From Salinicoccus halitifaciens (GTDB lineage: Bacteria; Bacillota; Bacilli; Staphylococcales; Salinicoccaceae): 64,000 bases of DNA. Within the stretch, counting starts at the first letter, position 1; each line of letters opens with the position of its first letter. Both the position numbers and the translations under genes were made by a program. Positions 27,035 to 35,133 of the stretch are shown here, piece after piece. The stretch is taken from positions 62,001-126,000 of the forward strand of contig NZ_JAJNCU010000002.1 in the NCBI RefSeq assembly GCF_021026095.1, given 5' to 3'. The notes under the pieces were generated by a model. That model worked only from the letters and a program-made list of their open reading frames with translations. It did not search any database and was not told where the DNA came from.

Positions 27035-28630
27035 ATGGATTTTAAACATGAAGGTTGGCTGCCGCATCTGATAGATTCCATCCCCGTTGCAGCACGTAAA
27101 AACCATACAAGTCTTTATACAATTGCCCTGGAAGGCTGGAGACGGGGACTCGGGGTTAGGTTCTTCAAAGGTGACAATCATGAGATAGGCTGTATTTTAA
27201 CATGGAAGGACAGAGAGTACAGTTTTATCGGCTCCAGCGGTGAATTGATTACGGATGATATCATTGAGATATGTAATGATAAAGGCAGAACCAATGAATT
27301 TCTCTCAAAAGCCGGTGTCCCCATCCCACTTGGAAAAGAGTTCGGGGAAGATGTTGCTGATGAAGTAATCCTTGGTTATGCAAAACAGATTAATTTTCCT
27401 CTCGTTTTAAAACCGACAGATGGCAGAGCGGGAAGAGGCGTCTATGCCGGAATTAAAAATGAGCAGGATTTAAAACATGCCTTAAAGGCGGTCAGAGTAA
27501 ACCTGGGGTATAAGAATATCCTGGTCCAGCAGTATGTGACAGGGGATGAGGTTCGCATCTATGTACTGGATGGCAGAGTGCTGGCTGCTTCCAACAGGAG
27601 ACCTGCGAACATACTGGGCGATGGCACATCGACCGTAAAAGAACTAATTGTGAGAAAGAATATATTGAGAAAAAAGGTTCCAAGCTTGTATTTCAGACCG
27701 ATTAAAATCGATAAGGAGGTTCATGATGCCTTGAAAAATGCTGGGTATACTATGGAAAGTATACCAAAGAAGGATGAGCGAATCTTCCTGAGAAGAATCA
27801 GCAATTTATCCAGAGGCGGTGAATCGGTGGATATCACCGATAAACTGACACCAGAACAAAGGAGTATCGCCATCAGGGCAACCAAGGCCATCCCAGGTTT
27901 AGTGCAGTGCGGTGTGGATATGATCATCAATGAAGAGACCGGGTCCGGCGTCATACTGGAATTGAATACGAGACCCGGCATAGGAAATCATCTGTTTCCC
28001 GTAGAAGGAACAGCAACCGATATACCCAAAGAAATTTTGAATTATTATATCCCTGAAACAAAAGCGTTTGAAACCGTACATTCAAATGCCTATTTTGAAT
28101 TTGATCACATATTGGACACTTTAAAAGGAGACTCCGCCGCAGAAATCGAAATTCGGCCATATACGGGAAAGTTGAGTGCATTTAAAATAATTGTAAGCGG
28201 CGAAAATGACTATTCTTTACTCTATGATGAAATTGAACCAATCATTTTTGAACAAAATCTGCATGGTCATCTGGAGCCGAAGCCACCTCAGACATCAGTG
28301 TTAATAGTGGCGGGGGCCAATATGGATATATTGCAGAATTTCATCAAGGACTTAAAAAAGATTACCGGCAATCTGGATTTGACCATAACCGGCATTGAGG
28401 AGTTTCAGAATCCTGTAATGACTGGATTCAGAATGCTGGATGATGGTAAAGATATGAGCTTGAGAAGTTTAAGGGCAGAAATTAAAAAGATTGAAGAGAA
28501 GAGAAGCTTAATCGAAAAGGAAACAGTACGGATCAACCGAAGGATAAATTTGATACAAAAAAGTGTATCATGGAAATTATCTGCCCCATTCAGAGTTCTA
28601 TTTGATAAAATTGGAAGGAAAAGAAACTGA
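27035..28630 (+). CDS. CphA-like ATP-grasp ligase with acylphosphatase-like domain and coiled-coil tail
   Basis: A 531-residue protein. It has YTIALEGWRRGLGVRF, AGVPIPLGK, LVLKPTDGRAGRGVYAGI, ILVQQYVTGDEVRIYV, ANILGDGTSTVKELIVRKN, LSRGGESVDITDKLT and VILELNTRPGIGNHLFP, so the ATP-grasp core looks active. The acylphosphatase-like domain (IIVSGENDYSLLY) has lost the catalytic Arg and Asn. The end is coiled coil plus KSVSWKLSAPFRVLFDKIG, a diverged form of the shared tail. ATG 27035 follows GGAGGG at 10 nt; an upstream ATG at 27017 overlaps that site. It lies 38 nt after the preceding stop, in one operon. Confidence 0.78.
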   Translation: MDFKHEGWLPHLIDSIPVAARKNHTSLYTIALEGWRRGLGVRFFKGDNHEIGCILTWKDREYSFIGSSGELITDDIIEICNDKGRTNEFLSKAGVPIPLGKEFGEDVADEVILGYAKQINFPLVLKPTDGRAGRGVYAGIKNEQDLKHALKAVRVNLGYKNILVQQYVTGDEVRIYVLDGRVLAASNRRPANILGDGTSTVKELIVRKNILRKKVPSLYFRPIKIDKEVHDALKNAGYTMESIPKKDERIFLRRISNLSRGGESVDITDKLTPEQRSIAIRATKAIPGLVQCGVDMIINEETGSGVILELNTRPGIGNHLFPVEGTATDIPKEILNYYIPETKAFETVHSNAYFEFDHILDTLKGDSAAEIEIRPYTGKLSAFKIIVSGENDYSLLYDEIEPIIFEQNLHGHLEPKPPQTSVLIVAGANMDILQNFIKDLKKITGNLDLTITGIEEFQNPVMTGFRMLDDGKDMSLRSLRAEIKKIEEKRSLIEKETVRINRRINLIQKSVSWKLSAPFRVLFDKIGRKRN

Positions 28631-28672
28631 TATGAGTCTTTTAACGATACGGAATTCGGAGGTTACATTATA

Positions 28673-30286
28673 ATGAGCGAAACAGAATTCAGATGGATGC
28701 CTCATCATGAAGGTGCCGTACCACCGGCTGGCCAGGGAAAAAGGATAAGCACCTATACAGTGGCGCTTGAAGGATGGCGCAGAGGCTTGAATTTAAAATA
28801 TTACAGTCATTTTGATGAAAAAAATCTATTGAAGGTCAGGTATTCATTGAGCGATGGCACAAAAACCCATCATTTCCAACTCTCTATGGGAGATGGTGTG
28901 ACGCAAGAGGCCTTCGATATTTGTGATAATAAAGAAACCACAAAAAAATACTTGAGAAATGCAGATGTACCAGTGCCTGTTCCCACAGGCAAAATGTTCA
29001 ATGAAAACTCAACCGATGAAGAGATTCTGGCATTTGCCGAAACGATGGAGTTTCCAATCGTACTCAAGCCCACCGACGGCAATGCGGGAAACGGCGTTTT
29101 CGCGAATATCCAGACCATGGAAGAGCTTAAAGACATCATACCGCATGTCCGTGAAGAGCTCGGGTTCAAAGAGGTAATTGTAGAGGATTACATTCCCGGA
29201 AGAGAGTTCAGAGTCGTTGTCATAGGTGACCGGGTGCTCGGGGCAATGATCCGCAGACCGGCGAGTGTTCTGGGGGATGGCAAGCACACTATCAAAGAAT
29301 TAATCGCCCAGACAAATGAAATTAGAATGACAAACCCTCATTTAACGAGCAGATTAATTAAAGTGGACCGGGAAATCCGTACAATGCTCAAGAGAAAAGG
29401 CTATAAGTTAAATACAATTCCTGATGAAGGAGAACGGGTTTATCTGCGTGAAAAGAGTAATTTATCGAAAGGTGGGGACGCTATTGATGTGACGGATAAA
29501 TTGACCGAAAACCTCAAAGCGATCGCTAGAAATGTCGGACCTGCCATACCCGGATTGGAACATTACGGGGTTGATATGATTGTGGATGAAGAGAATGACA
29601 CCGGAGTTATTCTGGAAGTTAATGCAAGACCGGGTTTTGGAGGACATCTCTTCCCGATGGAGGGGACTCCAAGAGATTTCGCCAAAGAAATCATTGACTA
29701 TTATTTTCCTAAGACGAAAGGCAAAGGTAGATCATGGCTGTATTTTGATTTCGACAGCGCTCTGGAACCAATTAGAAACAGGACTGCCTCCTCGGTGGAA
29801 ATTACGACTATTTCACCCAAAAAACTTCGCGGTAAAAAATTTATCCTGTCTGGAAAAGTTATCGTGCCCGGTTATCGCGGATGGATAAAACAGCAGGCGA
29901 AATATAGAAATTTAAATGGATATGTTGAAAATAAAGAAGATGGCACAGTTGAAGTCCTGGCTGCAGGGACCGATCCGCTGGTTCTCGAAGGTTTCGTAAA
30001 TAAGTGCTTTAAGGGTCCCAAAGATAAAGATGTGGAAGTGACGGCTATACATGAAGAGAATTGGGATAAGCCGGTTAAACTAGGCTTTGACATCATTAAT
30101 CGCAAAACCGATTTAACGCCTTTGGAACTCGAAAAGGAAATCGAGAAGCTTAAAACTGATAATGAAAAATTGGAAATGAAGAATCAGTATCTCATCGACA
30201 GGCATAATCGTTTCAAAGCGAGAAAAACCTGGAAGATGACCGCACCTTTAAGATTTGCATATAAGCTTATAAGTAGGAAAAAATAA
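28673..30286 (+). CDS. CphA-like ATP-grasp ligase fused to an apparently intact acylphosphatase domain
   Basis: A 537-residue protein. N-terminal TYTVALEGWRRGLNLKYY and HHFQLSMGDGVTQEAF lead to the ATP-grasp: IVLKPTDGNAGNGVFANI, VIVEDYIPGREFRVVV, ASVLGDGKHTIKELIAQTN, LSKGGDAIDVTDKLT and VILEVNARPGFGGHLFP. The acylphosphatase domain reads FILSGKVIVPGYRGW and NGYVEN; Arg402 and Asn420 keep the 18-residue spacing of true acylphosphatases. With the 18052 protein it is one of only two in the array to do so. The end is coiled coil and RKTWKMTAPLRFAYKLI. GGAGG precedes ATG at 10 nt. Substrate unknown. Confidence 0.82.
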   Translation: MSETEFRWMPHHEGAVPPAGQGKRISTYTVALEGWRRGLNLKYYSHFDEKNLLKVRYSLSDGTKTHHFQLSMGDGVTQEAFDICDNKETTKKYLRNADVPVPVPTGKMFNENSTDEEILAFAETMEFPIVLKPTDGNAGNGVFANIQTMEELKDIIPHVREELGFKEVIVEDYIPGREFRVVVIGDRVLGAMIRRPASVLGDGKHTIKELIAQTNEIRMTNPHLTSRLIKVDREIRTMLKRKGYKLNTIPDEGERVYLREKSNLSKGGDAIDVTDKLTENLKAIARNVGPAIPGLEHYGVDMIVDEENDTGVILEVNARPGFGGHLFPMEGTPRDFAKEIIDYYFPKTKGKGRSWLYFDFDSALEPIRNRTASSVEITTISPKKLRGKKFILSGKVIVPGYRGWIKQQAKYRNLNGYVENKEDGTVEVLAAGTDPLVLEGFVNKCFKGPKDKDVEVTAIHEENWDKPVKLGFDIINRKTDLTPLELEKEIEKLKTDNEKLEMKNQYLIDRHNRFKARKTWKMTAPLRFAYKLISRKK

Positions 30287-30331
30287 ATCACGATCATCGT
30301 TTATCCAACTAATATGATTGGGGGATGTCAC

Positions 30332-32149
30332 ATGGTAAACACGATTGAAGAATCGTTGGAACATCTGCAGGAAGCAGTGCCTCCGGAAGGATACGGAAAC
30401 AAACTGAGCATGTATTTGATTGCCCTCGAAGCCTGGAGAAGGGGCATTAAAGTTAATTTTTACACTATTGAGAACCCGGACAATAAGATTCTGGTGAGAT
30501 ACTCTTTAGAGCTGGGCGAGAAAGTGCATCACTTCGAGTCTTCATTGGGTGACAAGCTCTCCAGAGAAGCATTCGACGTATGTGAGTATAAAGATTTAAC
30601 CAAGAAATATTTGAAGGACGCGGGCGTTAAAGTGCCAGAAGGTAAAGTTTTCAGTACCTCAGAAGATGAAAGTGTCGTCTTGGAATTTGTTAAAACCTTG
30701 TCATTTCCCATAGTGGTCAAACCTTTAGATGAGAATGCCGGTAAAGGTGTGTTCTCAAATATTAGTTCCGAAAAGGACCTTTTGGATATTCTGTCTTACC
30801 TTCGCGATGATCTTGGATATGCCTACATCATGATTGAAGAGTTTATACCAGGAACAGAGTACCGGATTTTAACAGTGGATGGTAAAGTCGAAGGTGCTGT
30901 CAACAGGATACCGGCAAATATCATAGGGAATGGAGAAGACACGATACAAAAGCTGATCAGGCTGAAAAATCGAAGCAAAGCTGATAATCCAGCTCTGTCC
31001 AAAAAAAGAATCAGGGTTGATAAAGAAGTTCAGAGAATCATTGAGAGTCAAGGTTATACTCTGGAGAGTGTGCTCGAGGAAGGCGAAAGATTATTCTTGC
31101 GGACCAAATCGAACATCTCTGCCGGCGGAGACCCGGTGGAAATCACTGAGAACCTCTCAAAAGAGATCATAAGCACAGCTGAAAAAGCAACACAGGCGGT
31201 GCCCGGATTAAATATCGCAGGGTTGGATATGATTATCGATCCTGATACGGGTGAGCCTACGGTTATAGAAGTCAATACCAAGCCGATGATTGGTTTGCAT
31301 GTATTTCCTGTGGAAGGTACCGCAAAAGATGTTGTGAAGCCGATTGTTGATTTTTATTTTCCGGAGACGAAAGAAACGGAGCGATCCAATTTATATTTTG
31401 ATTTCGATGCTAAAATTGCGCCTCTTGACAATCTGACTGTTTACGAGGTCCAGGTCCATCCGCTTAAAAATGCAGGGCCCAAATTCACAAGGAAGTATGA
31501 AGTGAAACTCAGCGAAGCCAAGAGTGGCCTATCGGCTGCCATTAGGCTGAAAGCTTTAAAGTTGGGGATTCACGGTTATGTCAACAGAATCAGTTCAGAC
31601 TGTTATGAGATTGTGGCTGCAGGTGAAAATGAGACGGTGCTTGATAAATTCATAGGATATTTTTCTGCTGAAGATTCGGATTTCAATGTCTCAGAAATCG
31701 AAGAACAGATCTGGGAAAAATCCGTGAATACTGGATTTGTCATTAAGAAAGTGACAGTGGAAGAGCTGGAAGACAGACTGAAAAAAGAGCAAAAGAGATA
31801 TGAGATCCTCCATGAAAAATTGGATCAGGCAGAAAAACAGCTGTTGAACGAGGAAGAGAAAACGGCCGGACTCCTTGAGAAAATCGAAGCGCTGCAAGCG
31901 GAAATCGATGAATTCAAAGAGAGTTTCGATGCACTCAATAAGAAGTATATCTCCGCAGTTTTGAATCTGGGTGAAAAAGAAAGGGCATTGATCAGCTTTG
32001 AAAACACCATGGGAGAGAAAATCAAGGCTCTGGAAACTGAGATTGTTCAGCTAAAAAAGAAATATAAAGATACTGTGAATAGTAAGTCCTGGAAACTGAC
32101 CCGGCCTTTAAGGAGATATAACCCGGTCGGCAAAAGCAGGAAGAAATAA
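30332..32149 (+). CDS. CphA-like ATP-grasp ligase with long coiled-coil tail
   Basis: A 605-residue protein, the longest of the set. It has YLIALEAWRRGIKVNFY, HHFESSLGDKLSREAFDV, AGVKVPEGK, IVVKPLDENAGKGVFSNI, IMIEEFIPGTEYRILTV, ANIIGNGEDTIQKLIRLKN, ISAGGDPVEITENLS and VIEVNTKPMIGLHVFP. The usual GDG triplet is GNG. The acylphosphatase-like domain lacks Arg and Asn at the expected places. Residues from about 480 to 590 are a long heptad-like coiled coil, ending in NSKSWKLTRPLRRYNPVG. I start at ATG 30332, 6-7 nt after GGGGGA; ATG 30314 lies before that site. A terminator follows directly. Confidence 0.78.
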   Translation: MVNTIEESLEHLQEAVPPEGYGNKLSMYLIALEAWRRGIKVNFYTIENPDNKILVRYSLELGEKVHHFESSLGDKLSREAFDVCEYKDLTKKYLKDAGVKVPEGKVFSTSEDESVVLEFVKTLSFPIVVKPLDENAGKGVFSNISSEKDLLDILSYLRDDLGYAYIMIEEFIPGTEYRILTVDGKVEGAVNRIPANIIGNGEDTIQKLIRLKNRSKADNPALSKKRIRVDKEVQRIIESQGYTLESVLEEGERLFLRTKSNISAGGDPVEITENLSKEIISTAEKATQAVPGLNIAGLDMIIDPDTGEPTVIEVNTKPMIGLHVFPVEGTAKDVVKPIVDFYFPETKETERSNLYFDFDAKIAPLDNLTVYEVQVHPLKNAGPKFTRKYEVKLSEAKSGLSAAIRLKALKLGIHGYVNRISSDCYEIVAAGENETVLDKFIGYFSAEDSDFNVSEIEEQIWEKSVNTGFVIKKVTVEELEDRLKKEQKRYEILHEKLDQAEKQLLNEEEKTAGLLEKIEALQAEIDEFKESFDALNKKYISAVLNLGEKERALISFENTMGEKIKALETEIVQLKKKYKDTVNSKSWKLTRPLRRYNPVGKSRKK

Positions 32150-32155
32150 AATGGG

Positions 32156-32187
32156 GAGCCTTTATTTTAAATAAAGGTTCTTTTTTA
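32156..32187 (+). terminator. Intrinsic terminator
   Basis: GAGCCTTTAT at 32156-32165 (one G-T pair) folds with ATAAAGGTTC at 32171-32180, followed by TTTTTT. It ends the central ATP-grasp transcription unit. Confidence 0.85.
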
Positions 32188-32237
32188 GCCTTTTTAATCG
32201 TAAACAGTGAAACAGTAAAATAAAGATGTACATTTAC

Positions 32238-32267
32238 TTGACAGTATCGGTTAGAAAAAATTATGAT
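32238..32267 (+). promoter_or_regulatory. Sigma-A-type promoter before the ATP-grasp gene at 32314
   Basis: A perfect TTGACA at 32238-32243 and TATGAT at 32262-32267 with an 18-bp spacer. It lies between a terminator and the next start codon, 47 bp upstream of the ATG. This is the best-matching promoter in the array. Confidence 0.75.
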
Positions 32268-32313
32268 AAGTCCAATACAGTACTTAATAGGGTTGTAAAA
32301 AAAGGGGTAAATT

Positions 32314-33924
32314 ATGAATCAGAAAAAATTCTTTAATGATTATTCAGCAATCCAAAAGCAACTTCCCGCCCAAGCCAAAGGGCTTCCGCTAATCACTTAT
32401 TCAATCACGCTTGAAGCGTGGCGAAGAGGGATTGAGGTCAGCTTTTTCAGTGCAGCTGCAAAAAACAGGCAAAGTACATACTATACTTTGAAGAATGCGG
32501 GGATAGAATACAATTTCCGCCTCTCTTTCGGAGGCTTGATGGAAAAAGCGGCGAGGAAAATCGTGAATGATAAAGCGGAGACAAAAAAATATCTAAAAGC
32601 TGCAGATATTTCTGTTCCCGAGGGACGAAGCATTCAGTTGAACAACAATCTGGAAGAGATTGTGGAATATGCGGCTTCCATCGGTTTTCCTGTGGTCGCG
32701 AAGCCTCTTGATGCACGAAATGCAACAGGAGTTTTCACCGATCTTAAGAATCGCGAGGCCCTCGAAGGTGCTCTTAAGATTTTAAGGGAAGACTTAAATT
32801 GTGGAGAAGTGATTGTCGAGCAGTACGTCAAGGGCGAAGATACAAGAGTTTATGTCATCGAAGATGAAGTGATCGCAGCCTATATCAGGCGACCGGCGAA
32901 TGTAATAGGGGATGGCCGGAAAAACATTGAAGAGCTGATAAAAGAGAAAAACGAGATACGGCAAAATAACCCTCATTTGAAAAAATTCAACATCGAAATA
33001 GACGATAAATTATTGTCTTATCTCAAGGACAATAGTTTGAGCCTGACAAGTGTTCCGGAAGACGGAGAAAGGGTTTATCTGAGCAAAAGCACACTTCATC
33101 CGGACGGATGTGAAACGGTCGATGTGACGGACGAACTCTCAGACAAAATGAAAGCTCTGGCGGTGGAAGCATTGAAGGCCATACCTGGCATGAAGGTCAG
33201 CGGAATAGATATAATTGTTGACCGGAGTGAAGATAAAGGATATATATTGGAGCTGAATGGTGCTCCAAATATTTGCGGACATATCTATCCGATGGAAGGA
33301 GAACCGAAAGATGTGCCTAAGGCATTGATCGATTACCACTTCCCTGAAACGGCGGATAAGACAGTTGATAACCATGAATATTTCACTTTCGATCTGGATA
33401 CTGTTTCCAAAACTCTGAAGAGCGGAGCGGTCAAGCGTGTTACACTGCCTGCTTTACCTGAGGGAAAACTTGCATCGATGAAGATTGCAGTCAGCGGTTA
33501 TACTGAAAAAAACATTTCGGATATTCATCGTACTGCAGTCAGGTTACAACTTGGAGGGAAAATCATCAGGAAAGCTAATAAAAAATTAATCGTGAAGGTC
33601 GCCGGCAAGAAAGACAAAGTAAAAGAATTCAGCAAAATCATACTCAGAAAGATCGGTCCAGGTGCGGAAGTGATTGAAGAGAATCGTTGGTACGGCGCTT
33701 ATCCATATTATTTCAAAGCACCTTCCATAGATAAGTCGAAAGAGACATCCCAGGCTATGAAGCTAAGATCAGAAAATATCAAATTGAAGGAATCTGTATC
33801 CAAGCTAAAGGATATCGAAAAAGAAAACCAACGTCTTTTAAAGGAAATAGACGAATTGAAAAGCAGCCGTTCTTGGAAAGTGACCAAGCCTTTAAGAAGC
33901 GTCAAGTCAAGACTGATAAATTAA
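32314..33924 (+). CDS. CphA-like ATP-grasp ligase with acylphosphatase-like domain and coiled-coil tail
   Basis: A 536-residue protein, closest locally to the 21250 protein: ITYSITLEAWRRGIEVSFF, NFRLSFGGLMEKAARKI, VVAKPLDARNATGVFTDL, VIVEQYVKGEDTRVYV, ANVIGDGRKNIEELIKEKN and ILELNGAPNICGHIYP. The ATP loop has lost some glycines. The acylphosphatase-like domain (KIAVSGYTEKNISD) has Asp where the catalytic Arg should be. Unlike its relative, it carries a coiled coil and the tail SSRSWKVTKPLRSVKSRL. It is a monocistronic unit with its own strong promoter and terminator, so it is probably regulated apart from the others. Confidence 0.78.
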   Translation: MNQKKFFNDYSAIQKQLPAQAKGLPLITYSITLEAWRRGIEVSFFSAAAKNRQSTYYTLKNAGIEYNFRLSFGGLMEKAARKIVNDKAETKKYLKAADISVPEGRSIQLNNNLEEIVEYAASIGFPVVAKPLDARNATGVFTDLKNREALEGALKILREDLNCGEVIVEQYVKGEDTRVYVIEDEVIAAYIRRPANVIGDGRKNIEELIKEKNEIRQNNPHLKKFNIEIDDKLLSYLKDNSLSLTSVPEDGERVYLSKSTLHPDGCETVDVTDELSDKMKALAVEALKAIPGMKVSGIDIIVDRSEDKGYILELNGAPNICGHIYPMEGEPKDVPKALIDYHFPETADKTVDNHEYFTFDLDTVSKTLKSGAVKRVTLPALPEGKLASMKIAVSGYTEKNISDIHRTAVRLQLGGKIIRKANKKLIVKVAGKKDKVKEFSKIILRKIGPGAEVIEENRWYGAYPYYFKAPSIDKSKETSQAMKLRSENIKLKESVSKLKDIEKENQRLLKEIDELKSSRSWKVTKPLRSVKSRLIN

Positions 33925-33935
33925 AAAGTGTAAAC

Positions 33936-33970
33936 GTCCCGTAAACAATAAAGAGTTTACGGGACATTTC
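33936..33970 (+). terminator. Intrinsic terminator (short T tract)
   Basis: An 11-bp perfect stem, GTCCCGTAAAC against GTTTACGGGAC, with an 8-nt loop. The following T tract is short (ATTTC). It lies just after the gene ending at 33924. Confidence 0.7.
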
Positions 33971-34028
33971 ATATAGATGAGGCTCTTTATTCAAAGATAT
34001 ATCACACCCTTTGTATAAGCATCTTTCA

Positions 34029-34475
34029 TTATAGCGCTTTTTCTGAAATGTCATAAACCTCATGATAAGGTTTCGATTTCAGCACACTCTCATCACGGTC
34101 GAGACCTTTGTCTGTCCCTCGTTTTTTGTGTGCATGTGAGTAGGCTTCGGAGTCTTGCCAATTCCTGAACGCCTCTTCAGATGCCCATTGGGTCAGGACG
34201 ATATAGATGTCACTGTCAAGCGGACGGGAAACTCTTATGGCTTTAAAGCCTTCTTCATTTTCAATCTTCTTCGGGCGGTTTAGAAATCTTTCTTCAAATT
34301 TCTCCCGTCCTGCGGGTTTGACGGGGATGCAGTTCAGGACGATGGTGCCGCTGTTTTCCAGTCTGCCGGACTGGTCGATGATTTCGTACTGGTCATCGCC
34401 GATTTGAATGTTTGTGCCTTCTTCTTTTACTTCGATCGTATCTTCATTGTCGTTTTGTTTAAGAGTGATAATAAT
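34029..34475 (-). CDS. HmoB-like haem-degrading monooxygenase (ABM domain), non-canonical start
   Basis: An open frame of about 148 residues. It contains YEIIDQSGRLENSGTIVLN, GREKFEERFLNRPKKIENE, GFKAIRVSRPLDSDIYIVLT and QWASEEAFRNWQDSEAYSHA followed by HKKRG, which match Bacillus HmoB closely as I recall it. HmoB opens haem to release iron. No in-frame ATG, GTG or TTG exists until near the C-terminus, and a stop (TAA) lies upstream. GGAGG (34485-34489) sits 9 nt before an ATT codon at 34473-34475, the best-placed start; a CTG at 34482-34484 would give MNVIII but abuts the ribosome site. Either a rare start codon is used or the start codon has been lost. Function is likely, expression uncertain. 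Confidence 0.72.
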   Translation of the reverse strand: MIITLKQNDNEDTIEVKEEGTNIQIGDDQYEIIDQSGRLENSGTIVLNCIPVKPAGREKFEERFLNRPKKIENEEGFKAIRVSRPLDSDIYIVLTQWASEEAFRNWQDSEAYSHAHKKRGTDKGLDRDESVLKSKPYHEVYDISEKAL

Positions 34476-34513
34476 GACGTTCAGCCTCCAAAATTATAAT
34501 AGATGATGTTAAT

Positions 34514-34981
34514 TCAACCTTCCAATTCCCCGAAAGCCTCTTTCAGCGTCTTCTGCCTGAAGTCGAAGATTTCCTCGAGTCGCTTTTCCACCATCAGCTT
34601 GTGGGCGGCGCGGCCGATGATCTGGAACGGGAGGATATAGTTCACTGTATCGATGATTTCCACACCGCCTTCAATCTCGCGGAAATGGTGCTGGTGGTGC
34701 CAGAATTTGAACGGGCCGAAGCGCTGTTCATCAACAAAATATCTACCTTCTTCCACATGTGTGATCTCGGTGATCCATTTGACGGGAAACTTCGGGAAAG
34801 GTTCGATATTATATTGTATGATCATGCCGGCATACATGCCGGGGAAGTCCTCGCCAATCATCTTGAATGGCATGTCCCCCGGGGTGATTTCCTCAAGGTT
34901 CTGCGGGTTGGAGAAGAAGGACCACGCTTCTTCCGGGGTGACGGGTAATTTCTGATGACGTGTCAAAGTATACATCTTCAT
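34514..34981 (-). CDS. SRPBCC family protein
   Basis: A 155-residue protein of the START/Bet v 1-like fold, which forms a hydrophobic ligand cavity. It has LPVTPEEAWSFFSNPQNLEE and ITPGDMPFKM at the N-terminus, VKWITEITHVEEGRYFVDEQ and FGPFKFWHHQHHF in the middle, and a long C-terminal helix (RAAHKLMVEKRLEEIFDFRQ). Members are often annotated cell-division inhibitor or cyclase/dehydrase, without firm function. It reads on the minus strand together with the HmoB-like gene, which begins 38 nt further on and may be co-transcribed. It interrupts the ATP-grasp array. Confidence 0.82.
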   Translation of the reverse strand: MKMYTLTRHQKLPVTPEEAWSFFSNPQNLEEITPGDMPFKMIGEDFPGMYAGMIIQYNIEPFPKFPVKWITEITHVEEGRYFVDEQRFGPFKFWHHQHHFREIEGGVEIIDTVNYILPFQIIGRAAHKLMVEKRLEEIFDFRQKTLKEAFGELEG

Positions 34982-35133
34982 TTGATATACTCCTTTTTCA
35001 ATTCACTTTTACGATGCCGTTTATCCGTTTGAATCTTTTCGTAACGATTCCCTTCCATATATAAATTGAAACGTTCGGAGGATTACGTATATAATTCATT
35101 ATAAGGTACATAAGGGGAAAGAGGAGATTTTTC

